DNA of 30,876 nt from JAULUH01 sp032111745 (GTDB lineage Bacteria > Chloroflexota > Anaerolineae > JAAEKA01), in NCBI GenBank assembly GCA_032111745.1, contig JAULUH010000543.1, positions 1 through 30,876 of the forward strand. Reading direction: 5' to 3'. Made by a program: the position numbers and the translations under genes. Below, piece after piece: positions 7,977-14,524 of the stretch; position 1 is the stretch's first letter; each line of letters starts with the position of its first letter. The notes under the pieces are model-generated. The model searched no databases. It saw only the letters and a list, made by a program, of their open reading frames with translations, and was not told the DNA's origin.

Positions 7977-9684
7977 ACGGACTTCGGCGACGCCGGCGCA
8001 GCCATCCTCTGTGGCTCCGGGCATGACCCAGGAGCTCGCACCCTCTCCACTACCTGCCGGGGAGCTTCAGGCCGGGGCTACAGAGCCCGCGGCAGGCGCT
8101 GGCCGCGGGGGGGAGGTCCAGTCCGGAACCTCGGCGACCCGCCTCACCCATATCACCCGCAATACCGTGGTGGTGGCCGGCTCCTTCGGCCTGGCCGCAG
8201 CCGTGGGTCTGGTGCGCAACATGGTGATCGCCCAGCAGTTCGGCATCGGCGCCGAGCTGGACGCCTACTACGCCGCCTTCAAGCTGCCCGACCTGCTGTT
8301 CACCATCGTGGCCGGGGGAGCGCTGGCCACGGCCTTCATCCCGGTCTTTGCCGAGGCGTTGGCTACACCGGAGCATGGCCGGCAGGATGCCTGGCGCCTG
8401 GCCAGTGCGGTCACCAACCTGGTGGTGCTCACCGTGGCGGCCCTGGCCTTCCTGGCCAGCCTGGCCACGCCGTGGCTGGTCAGCACGCTGATCGCCCCCG
8501 GCTTCGACGCCGCCCAGCAGGCCGAGACGGTGGCCGTGATGCGGGTGGTGTTGATATCGACGGTGATCTTCGCTATTAGCGCCGTGCAGGCCAGCGTGCT
8601 GCACGGGTTCAAGCATTTCCTGTTGCCAGCTCTGGCCACGGCGCTTTATCCCCTGGGGATCATCATGGGCGCGCTGTGGCTGGCGCCCACCATGGGGGTG
8701 CTGGGGCTGGCGGTGGGCGCAGTGATCGGCGCCCTGCTGCACTTGTTGGTGAAGGTGCCGGGGCTACTGTATTACGGCTTCAGCTGGCGGCCCGTGCTGG
8801 ACCTACGCGGCGCGCATAGCGCGCCCGTATACCGGGTGCTGGTGTTGATGATCCCGCGCATCCTCGACCTGGCCGTGTTCCAGCTCACCCTGGTGATTGT
8901 CACCAGCCTGGCCTCGCGGCTCGGCCCGGGGAGCGTCAGCTCCCTGGAGTGGGGATGGGATGCCATGCAGCTGCCGGAGACGGTCATTGGGACCGCCTTC
9001 GGCCTGGTGGCCTTCCCCACCATGGCGGACCTGGCGGCCCGCAGAGATCGCGCTGGCCTGCGCCGTACTCTGGGGGATACCATGCGGCTGGTCATCGCCT
9101 TGACCGTGCCGGCGGCGGTGGGGCTGATCCTGTTGGGCCGGCCGTTGCTGACGGTGCTGTATCAGCGGGGGGCATTCGACGCGGCGGCGACGGAGGCCGT
9201 CTACACCACTCTGAGGTTCTTTGCCCTGGGACTGGTGGGCCATGCCTGCCTGGAGTTGGCGGCCCGGGCGTTCTTCGCCCAGGAGGATACCGTCACGCCG
9301 TTGTTTGTGGCCATCGGCTCGGCGGCGGCTAATATCGTGCTGGGGTTGCTGTTGATGCGCTCCCTGGGGGTGGGGGGCCTGGCGTTGGCCAACTCCATCG
9401 CCATCACCGCCGAGGTGCTGGTCCTGATGGCGATCCTGCGCGGCCGCTGGGGAAGCGTCGAGGGCGGCCAGATCGCCATGACCCTGCTGCGGGCGGTCCT
9501 GGCCAGCCTGGTGATGGCGGCGGCTGTGCTGTACTTCCTGGCCTGGGCCGAGCGCGGGGGCGTGGGCGGGCTGCCGACGCTGGCCCTGGGTGGGCTGATC
9601 GGCGCGGGCATCTACCTGGTTGCGGGGATGGTGCTGGGGATGCCAGAGCTGCGCCGCTTGCCGGCGGTGCTATTGGGCAGGTGA
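7969..9684 (+). CDS. murJ: Lipid II flippase MurJ (MviN family)
   Basis: A polytopic membrane protein of the MOP superfamily that flips lipid II to the outer face of the membrane for peptidoglycan synthesis. Family segments are clear: SFGLAAAVGLVRNMVIAQQFGIGAELDAYYAAFKLPDLLF near the N-terminus, ALATAFIPVF after it, and LLGRPLLTVLYQRGAFD in the second half; about 13-14 hydrophobic helices are visible. The 571-residue product is longer than the usual 500-530 because about 55 polar, low-complexity residues precede the first helix. I take GTG 7969 as start since it overlaps the upstream stop; ATG 8023 is an alternative that shortens this extension by 18 residues. The stop codon lies inside a strong hairpin facing trpB. 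Confidence 0.93.
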   Translation: MDERTSATPAQPSSVAPGMTQELAPSPLPAGELQAGATEPAAGAGRGGEVQSGTSATRLTHITRNTVVVAGSFGLAAAVGLVRNMVIAQQFGIGAELDAYYAAFKLPDLLFTIVAGGALATAFIPVFAEALATPEHGRQDAWRLASAVTNLVVLTVAALAFLASLATPWLVSTLIAPGFDAAQQAETVAVMRVVLISTVIFAISAVQASVLHGFKHFLLPALATALYPLGIIMGALWLAPTMGVLGLAVGAVIGALLHLLVKVPGLLYYGFSWRPVLDLRGAHSAPVYRVLVLMIPRILDLAVFQLTLVIVTSLASRLGPGSVSSLEWGWDAMQLPETVIGTAFGLVAFPTMADLAARRDRAGLRRTLGDTMRLVIALTVPAAVGLILLGRPLLTVLYQRGAFDAAATEAVYTTLRFFALGLVGHACLELAARAFFAQEDTVTPLFVAIGSAAANIVLGLLLMRSLGVGGLALANSIAITAEVLVLMAILRGRWGSVEGGQIAMTLLRAVLASLVMAAAVLYFLAWAERGGVGGLPTLALGGLIGAGIYLVAGMVLGMPELRRLPAVLLGR

Positions 9685-9712
9685 CCGGTGCCGCCCAGTG
9701 CACCGGTCACCT
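9679..9712. terminator. Perfect 13-bp hairpin between convergent murJ and trpB2
   Basis: Arms 9679-9691 (AGGTGACCGGTGC) and 9700-9712 pair perfectly across an 8-base loop. The left arm includes the murJ stop codon. There is no T-tract on either side, so a bidirectional terminator or mRNA 3'-end stabiliser is inferred from position and symmetry. Confidence 0.65.
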
Positions 9713-9745
9713 CAGTCGAGCGCAGATACACAGCGTGGGAGGGGG

Positions 9746-11116
9746 TCAGCCGACCTTGGGGAGGTTGGCCAGCGACTTCTTGATGAGCTCCTCGGGGTAC
9801 TCGTAGTCCTCGAGCTTACCGCTGAAATAGGCATCATAGGCGCCCATGTCGAAGTGGCCATGGCCGCACAGGTTAAACACGATGGTCTTGCGCTCTCCGC
9901 TTTCCTTGCAGGCCAGTGCCTCTTGCATCGCCCCGAGGATGGCGTGGGACGGCTCGGGTGCCGGCAGGATACCTTCCGAGCGGGTGAAGCTGACGGCAGC
10001 GTCAAAGACCGCGCGCTGCGGCACGGCGCGGGCCTCGATCAACCCGGCGTTGGCCAGCGCACTGACCTGCGGCGCCATGCCGTGATAACGTAGGCCGCCG
10101 GCGTGGATGGGGGCGGGAATGAAGTCATGGCCGAGGGTATACATCTTGGCGACCGGGGCCATCTTGGCTGTATCGCCGTAGTCGTAGGCGTACACCCCGC
10201 GGGTGATGCTGGGGGCGGCCAGCGGCTCTACGGCAATCAACCGGGTCTTCTTATCGTTGACGATATTCTCGCGCAGGAAGGGGAAGGCGAAGCCGGCGAA
10301 GTTGCTGCCGCCGCCCACACAGCCGATCATGATGTCCGGCCAATCGGCGCCGATCGCTTCCAGCTGCTTCATGGCCTCCTGGCCGATCACGGTTTGGTGC
10401 AAGAGCACGTGGTTGAGGACGCTGCCCAGGCTGTACTTGGTGTCCTCGCGGGTGAGGGCTTCCTCGGCGGCCTCGCTGATGGCGATGCCCAGACTGCCTG
10501 TGCTGTCAGGGTCCATGGCCAGGATGGCGCGGCCGGCGTTCGTCTCCGTGCTTGGGCTGGCGACCACCGTGGCGCCCCAGCTCTGCATCATGCTGCGGCG
10601 GTAGGGCTTCTGCTGATAGCTGATCTTCACCATGAAGACCTTGCATTCGATGCCGAAGGCCTGGCAGGCGAAGGCGAGCGCGCTGCCCCATTGGCCGGCA
10701 CCGGTCTCGGTGGCGATGCGCTTCACCCCCTCCTCTTTGTTGTAGTAGGCCTGGGCCACGGCCGTGTTGGGCTTGTGGCTGCCGGCCGGGCTGACGCCCT
10801 CGTATTTGTAGTAGATATGGGCGGGGGTATCCAGGGCCTTCTCCCAGCGCGTAGCCCGGTAGAGGGGAGAGGGCCGCCACAGCTTGTAGATATCGCGCAC
10901 CTCTTCCGGGATCTCGATATAGCGCTCGGTGCTGACCTCCTGGGCAATCAACGCCATGGGAAACAGCGGTGCCAGGTCCGCGGGTCCAACAGGCTGCAGA
11001 GTGAGCGGGTGGAGCACAGGCGCCAGCTGTACGCCGGCCGCGGGCAGGTCGGCGTTGATGTTGTACCAATGGGTGGGAATGTCGCGCTCAGACAGCACGA
11101 TATGGGTGAGAGTCAT
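9746..11116 (-). CDS. trpB: Tryptophan synthase beta-like PLP enzyme, TrpB2 type
   Basis: A 456-residue fold-type II PLP enzyme. Known TrpB2 proteins condense indole and serine to tryptophan, usually without a tight TrpA partner. Seen here are the PLP lysine Lys115 in AGSHKPNTA, the catalytic Glu in ATETGAGQWGSA (about 137) and the phosphate-binding loop GCVGGGSN (about 266-272). The N-terminal part (LPAAGVQLAPVLHPLTLQPVGPADLAPLFP) and the length fit TrpB2 rather than the roughly 400-residue TrpB1. Start ATG 11116 has AAGGAGG 8 bases upstream. It lies 55 bp downstream of thioredoxin on the same strand and probably shares its promoter. No trpA or other trp gene is in view, so salvage of free indole is a plausible role. 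Confidence 0.9.
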   Translation of the reverse strand: MTLTHIVLSERDIPTHWYNINADLPAAGVQLAPVLHPLTLQPVGPADLAPLFPMALIAQEVSTERYIEIPEEVRDIYKLWRPSPLYRATRWEKALDTPAHIYYKYEGVSPAGSHKPNTAVAQAYYNKEEGVKRIATETGAGQWGSALAFACQAFGIECKVFMVKISYQQKPYRRSMMQSWGATVVASPSTETNAGRAILAMDPDSTGSLGIAISEAAEEALTREDTKYSLGSVLNHVLLHQTVIGQEAMKQLEAIGADWPDIMIGCVGGGSNFAGFAFPFLRENIVNDKKTRLIAVEPLAAPSITRGVYAYDYGDTAKMAPVAKMYTLGHDFIPAPIHAGGLRYHGMAPQVSALANAGLIEARAVPQRAVFDAAVSFTRSEGILPAPEPSHAILGAMQEALACKESGERKTIVFNLCGHGHFDMGAYDAYFSGKLEDYEYPEELIKKSLANLPKVG

Positions 11117-11171
11117 CGGGTCAACCTCCTTGAGTATTGCTGGTGGCGGAAGGGACGAAGCGGAATGAGGC

Positions 11172-11498
11172 TTAACTCATATATGGGCTTAGGGTTTGCA
11201 GCAGCCGATCCTTGGGCTGATAGCCCACAATGCGCTCGACCGGCCTGCCGTCTTGGAACAGGATCAATGTAGGGATGCTCATCACGCCGTAAGCCATAGC
11301 TGTAGCGGGATTCTGGTCCACGTCGAGCTTAGTGATCTTCAACTTGCCATCGTATTCCGCGGCTAGCTCCTTGAGGATAGGCGCGATCATGCGACAGGGG
11401 CCACACCATTCCGCCCAGAAGTCATTCAGTGTGGGGAGAGGAGAATTCAGCACTTCCTGTTCGAAGGTGCCATCGTTCACTTCAACGGGCTTGGTCAT
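11172..11498 (-). CDS. trxA: Thioredoxin
   Basis: A 108-residue single-domain thioredoxin, the usual length. It reduces protein disulfides in the cytoplasm through the redox pair Cys32-Gly-Pro-Cys35 (FWAEWCGPCRMIAP), with the cis-proline in MSIPTLILFQDG and the buried acid in KLDVDQNP. Start ATG 11498 is set by GGAGGAA 6-7 bases upstream; the reading frame is open well past this point but the extra residues show no domain. It is first in a two-gene unit with trpB2, driven by the near-consensus promoter at 11599-11627. Identification is secure. Confidence 0.96.
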   Translation of the reverse strand: MTKPVEVNDGTFEQEVLNSPLPTLNDFWAEWCGPCRMIAPILKELAAEYDGKLKITKLDVDQNPATAMAYGVMSIPTLILFQDGRPVERIVGYQPKDRLLQTLSPYMS

Positions 11499-11598
11499 GC
11501 GAGGTTCCTCCACAAGGATTGGGCTGGCCGGCATCCTGCGGAGCACCGTCGATTGGGGAGGCGGGGTGCACCGGTGACGTCGCCGCGCCAGCTGCGGT

Positions 11599-11627
11599 AT
11601 CATAGCTGCGAGTAGGGTGTTTGTCAA
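11599..11627 (-). promoter_or_regulatory. Near-consensus SigA-type promoter for trxA-trpB2
   Basis: On the minus strand: TTGACA (11627-11622), 17-base spacer, TATGAT (11604-11599). It gives a leader of about 95 bases before ATG 11498. It is back to back with the holB promoter about 30 bp away. Confidence 0.75.
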
Positions 11628-11656
11628 GCAAGGGGAGGCTATTGTCCGCTGCGGCG

Positions 11657-11686
11657 TTGGGCAGTCTGGCGCGCTTGTGATACAAT
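11657..11686 (+). promoter_or_regulatory. Extended -10 promoter for holB-ricT
   Basis: TACAAT (11681-11686) preceded by TGA, an extended -10, with a weak -35 TTGGGC (11657-11662) 18 bases upstream. It starts a transcript of about 25 leader bases before the TTG at 11716 and therefore argues against the longer reading from GTG 11617. Confidence 0.6.
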
Positions 11687-11715
11687 CACTGTTCGAAGCC
11701 CAGGAGGTCTTTGGC

Positions 11716-12738
11716 TTGGCGAGCACTGGCAAGGAGCGCGGCGCAGGTTGGGCTGTGGTAGGCCATGAGTGGGCCGTGGAGTTACTGCAGAACGGCCTCG
11801 CTGCCCAGCGCCTGGCGCATGCGGTTTTGATCACGGGGCCGGCCCAGGTGGGCAAGACCACGCTGGCCCGATCCGTTGCTGCGGCCTTGAACTGCCAGGG
11901 CGAGGCAAGGCCATGCGGCGAGTGTCCCTCATGTCTCAAGGTAGCCCGTGGCACCCACCCGGATGTGCGTATGGTGCAGCCTGAGGCGAGTAAGAGCGGC
12001 CGTGACGCCGTGCTGAAGATCGATCAGATCCGAGAGCTGCAGCGGGAGGCAGTGCTGGCTCCGATGGAGGGCCGGGCCAAGATATTTCTGCTGCGAGAGG
12101 TCGATCGGGCCAACCTAACGGCGGCCAACGCGCTGCTAAAGACTCTCGAGGAGCCCCCTGGGCAGGTGGTGCTGTTGCTGACCAGCGCCAGGCCCCATGC
12201 CGTGCTCCCCACTATTGTATCGCGGTGCCAGACGATTCAGCTGCGTCCGTTGCCCCTAGACCTGGTGGCACAGGCTTTGCGCACGCGGTGGCAGGCAGAT
12301 CCGCAGCAGGCTGACCTGTTGGCACGGCTATCAGGCGGGCGGATCGGCTGGGCAGTGGCGCGGCTGGCTGACGGCGAGATCAGGGAGGAGCGCCAGCATC
12401 GCCTGACTGATTGCCAGGAGTTAACCAGGGAGGGTGCTGTAGGGCGCCTATCCTATGCCGAAGAGCTGAGCCGGACCCCGATCGCGGTGCTGCCGGTGCT
12501 GGCCCTTTGGGCCAGTTGGTGGCGTGACCTGCTGATGATCCAGCTGGGCTGCGCCGGGCATATCAGCAATATCGATCACATTGCCGAGCTCATGGATCAA
12601 GCTAACCATTTCACGGTTCCCCAGGTCCGCGATTATCTGGCCCGGTTGCAGGCTGCACCGACTCAGATCGGCCAGAACGTCAACATCCGCCTGCTGTTGG
12701 AGGCGTTGGTACTGCATATGCCGGTGCCAGCGGCCTAG
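11716..12738 (+). CDS. holB: DNA polymerase III delta' subunit (clamp-loader)
   Basis: A 340-residue AAA+ clamp-loader subunit. It has a Walker A loop GPAQVGKT (41-48), a four-cysteine zinc site (Cys60, Cys67, Cys70, Cys73 in C-x6-C-x2-C-x2-C), the Walker B-region segment KIFLLREVDRANLTAANALLKTLEEPP and the SRC motif (VSRCQTI) that supplies the arginine finger. The intact Walker A is noteworthy because delta' is often not an ATPase; a gamma-like identity cannot be excluded, but the size and the ricT neighbour fit HolB. Start TTG 11716 is chosen because AGGAGG (11702-11707) lies 8 bases upstream and an extended -10 promoter lies just before; no in-frame ATG exists near the N-terminus. It precedes ricT by 26 bp, the same order as in Bacillus subtilis. 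Confidence 0.9.
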   Translation: MASTGKERGAGWAVVGHEWAVELLQNGLAAQRLAHAVLITGPAQVGKTTLARSVAAALNCQGEARPCGECPSCLKVARGTHPDVRMVQPEASKSGRDAVLKIDQIRELQREAVLAPMEGRAKIFLLREVDRANLTAANALLKTLEEPPGQVVLLLTSARPHAVLPTIVSRCQTIQLRPLPLDLVAQALRTRWQADPQQADLLARLSGGRIGWAVARLADGEIREERQHRLTDCQELTREGAVGRLSYAEELSRTPIAVLPVLALWASWWRDLLMIQLGCAGHISNIDHIAELMDQANHFTVPQVRDYLARLQAAPTQIGQNVNIRLLLEALVLHMPVPAA

Positions 12739-12764
12739 GGCGAAGCAACGCCAATGGAGATGCC

Positions 12765-13751
12765 ATGCAGACTGTAGTCGGTGTGAGCTTTCGACCGGTG
12801 ACCAAGATCTACTACTTCAGCCCGGGCGAGGTACCGGATCTTGAGGCTGGTGACTATGTGGTGGTCGACACATCCCAGGGGCGAGAGATCGGGCAGGTAG
12901 CCTGGAGGCCGAAGGAACTGGCGGACGAGGAGGTTGGTGGCGGGCTCAAGCCAGTCGTGCGCAGGGCCACAGCGCTGGATCTGGTGGAGCGTGATCGGTG
13001 GCAGCACCAGGAGCCCGAGACCATCTCCATTTGTCAGGCCAAAGTGGCTGAGCGGGGCTTGCCCATGAAGGTGGTCAGCACTGAGTATAGCTACGATGGC
13101 AGCCGGCTGGTGGTGTCATTCACCTCGGAGAGCCGGATCGACTTTCGGGAGCTGGTGCGCGATCTGGCGAAGACCTTCTCCACGCGCATCGAGATGAAGC
13201 AGATTGGGGTGCGGGATGAGGCCAAGGTGTTGGACGGCGTGGGCAAATGTGGCCGCCAGCTATGTTGTGCCGGCTGGCTGCGCGATTTTGCGCCGGTCAC
13301 CATTAAGATGGCCAAGAATCAGAACCTGCCCTTGAACCCGCCGGAGATCTCCGGGGTATGCGGTCGCTTGCTCTGTTGCCTGGCCTATGAGATGGATGTC
13401 TATTCCGAGGCGCGCAGCCGGTTACCGAAGGTGGGCGCTATGGTGGACACACCCGTTGGCAAGGGCCGTGTTCGCAGGGTGCAGCCATTGCAGGAAACGG
13501 TCACCGTGCGCCTTGAGGAAGACGAGGTCCTGCGTGATTTTAGTGCGGATGAGTTGGGCGGGGTGGAGTCGCGGGGCCGCTCCTGTGGCTGCAGTGGATG
13601 CGGGGCGCGCGTCCAGTCCCAGCGTCGTGGGGAAGATAGGGATACCGGGGGGTCGGAAGAGGCCGATCCGAATGGTGATGGTGAGGCTGACAGTGGAAAG
13701 GATGCCGAACAGCCACTGGCGCGAGCGCGTCGCCACCGGCGCAGTTCGTAG
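12765..13751 (+). CDS. ricT: PSP1-domain protein RicT (YaaT)
   Basis: A 328-residue PSP1-domain protein. In Bacillus subtilis RicT forms the RicA-RicF-RicT complex, which carries Fe-S clusters, binds RNase Y and directs maturation of particular mRNAs. The conserved cysteines are present in two clusters: Cys162, Cys167, Cys168 (GKCGRQLCCAGWL) and Cys199, Cys204, Cys205 (GVCGRLLCCLAYE). The N-terminal part (VVGVSFRPVTKIYYFSPG...VVVDTSQGREIGQV) is typical. A C-terminal tail beyond about 265 has three more cysteines (Cys274, Cys276, Cys279) and then charged low-complexity residues. ATG 12765 has GGAG 5 bases upstream. It is downstream of holB and converges on spoVS-rny, which encodes the known RicT partner RNase Y. 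Confidence 0.93.
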   Translation: MQTVVGVSFRPVTKIYYFSPGEVPDLEAGDYVVVDTSQGREIGQVAWRPKELADEEVGGGLKPVVRRATALDLVERDRWQHQEPETISICQAKVAERGLPMKVVSTEYSYDGSRLVVSFTSESRIDFRELVRDLAKTFSTRIEMKQIGVRDEAKVLDGVGKCGRQLCCAGWLRDFAPVTIKMAKNQNLPLNPPEISGVCGRLLCCLAYEMDVYSEARSRLPKVGAMVDTPVGKGRVRRVQPLQETVTVRLEEDEVLRDFSADELGGVESRGRSCGCSGCGARVQSQRRGEDRDTGGSEEADPNGDGEADSGKDAEQPLARARRHRRSS

Positions 13752-13772
13752 AGGATAGTGAAGGCAAAGAAA

Positions 13773-13800
13773 ACGAGGGCAAGCCGAACGCTGCCCTCGT
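13773..13800 (-). terminator. Intrinsic terminator of the spoVS transcription unit
   Basis: Arms ACGAGGGCA (13773-13781) and TGCCCTCGT (13792-13800) form a 9-bp stem around a 10-base loop. Read on the minus strand it is followed by TTTTCTTTG, a T-rich tract, about 90 bases after the spoVS stop. On the plus strand the same stem lies 21 bases after the ricT stop but has no T-tract. Confidence 0.7.
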
Positions 13801-13887
13801 GGGTATCTCTCCATGGGGAGGCGGCCGGCTCAGCCAGGGATGTCAAGCCGGTCGATCGCCTCAGGTTTATGGGACGGGGGGGACCTT

Positions 13888-14148
13888 CTAGCGCCTGTCG
13901 ACGGAGAGACGCACGGCAGTGCGCTCGTTGCCATCGATGTCGACCTCGGTGAACGACGGGACGCAGAAGATATCAATGCCGTCCAGGGCGAGGTATCCGC
14001 GTGCGATGGCAACGGCCTTGACGGCCTGGTTCACGGCGCTGGCGCCAATAGCCTGCACCTCAGCAGTTTTCGACTCACGAATGACGCCGGCTATCGCTCC
14101 GGCCACTGCAGTTGAGCGGGAGTTTGCGGATACCTTGATGACTTCCAT
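13888..14148 (-). CDS. spoVS: SpoVS-family small protein
   Basis: An 86-residue protein matching the exact length and start of the SpoVS family (MEVIKVSANSRSTAVAGAIAGVIRE..., then QAIGASAVNQAVKAVAIARGYLALDGIDIFCVPSF). In Bacillus SpoVS affects sporulation and septation; it has an Alba-like fold and may bind nucleic acid. Homologues are widespread in non-sporulating bacteria, where the role is unclear. ATG 14148 is set by GAGGAG just upstream. An in-frame ATG at 14241 would add 31 residues that do not match the family. It lies downstream of rny on the same strand, the same association as in Bacillus, where spoVS follows rny and ymdB; ymdB is absent between them here. Confidence 0.93.
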   Translation of the reverse strand: MEVIKVSANSRSTAVAGAIAGVIRESKTAEVQAIGASAVNQAVKAVAIARGYLALDGIDIFCVPSFTEVDIDGNERTAVRLSVDRR

Positions 14149-14524
14149 GTGCTCCTCGTCTCCTAAGCTACGATAGGGAGAGGCTACGGTGTCCTTTCCG
14201 TTAGGTTGCACGTCGACGGATACGGAAGGAAGGGTGCTCATTGTCGGGTCTATGTCTCCTTCTCTAAGATAAAGAAATGAGCTAGCAACTTCTGCAAGAG
14301 AAGACGCATGAGCGAAAGGGAAGATACGCGGCCTGGTGAAGCTAACCAAAAAAAGTGGGGCCAGTCCGGAAATCCGGTACAGGCACAGGGACGACCCTTC
14401 AAGCCGTCCCTGTGCTTGTGTGGTCTTCTCAAGAGATACTTGCCCTGTGGTTACAGTGTTACAGGGCCGGGAGAGTTACCGGGAGCTCGGTGTCTTGGTG
14501 CGGTGTGATGGGCAACGAGTCGGG
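14149..14524. other. 376-bp intergenic stretch between rny and spoVS
   Basis: No convincing gene. It holds two hairpins: one around 14380-14418 and a smaller one with arms GCCCTGT (14442-14448) and ACAGGGC (14461-14467). A run of seven A (14348-14354; T on the minus strand) follows the larger hairpin at some distance. The last 150 bases before spoVS are less GC-rich and may hold its promoter, but I could not find a well-spaced -35/-10 pair. Confidence 0.6.
14380..14418 (-). terminator. Strong hairpin downstream of rny, candidate terminator or processing site
   Basis: Perfect 11-bp core GCACAGGGACG (14383-14393) with CGTCCCTGTGC (14405-14415), extendable by about three pairs including a G-U, loop of 11 bases. 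It lies about 105 bases after the rny stop. A T-tract on the minus strand occurs only some 25 bases beyond the stem, so it is not a textbook intrinsic terminator. Confidence 0.5.

Noticed and set aside
10103..11272. 389-codon open frame on the plus strand opposite trpB2
   Set aside because: It is the antisense shadow of a well-conserved gene in a GC-rich sequence; its product is low-complexity Gly/Ala/His-rich and matches no family.
11691..11700. GTTCGAAGCC resembling the T-loop of a tRNA
   Set aside because: No acceptor, D or anticodon stems around it; it lies between the holB promoter and its start.
14149..14241. Longer spoVS reading from ATG 14241
   Set aside because: The extra 31 residues are outside the highly length-conserved family and the strong ribosome site serves ATG 14148.
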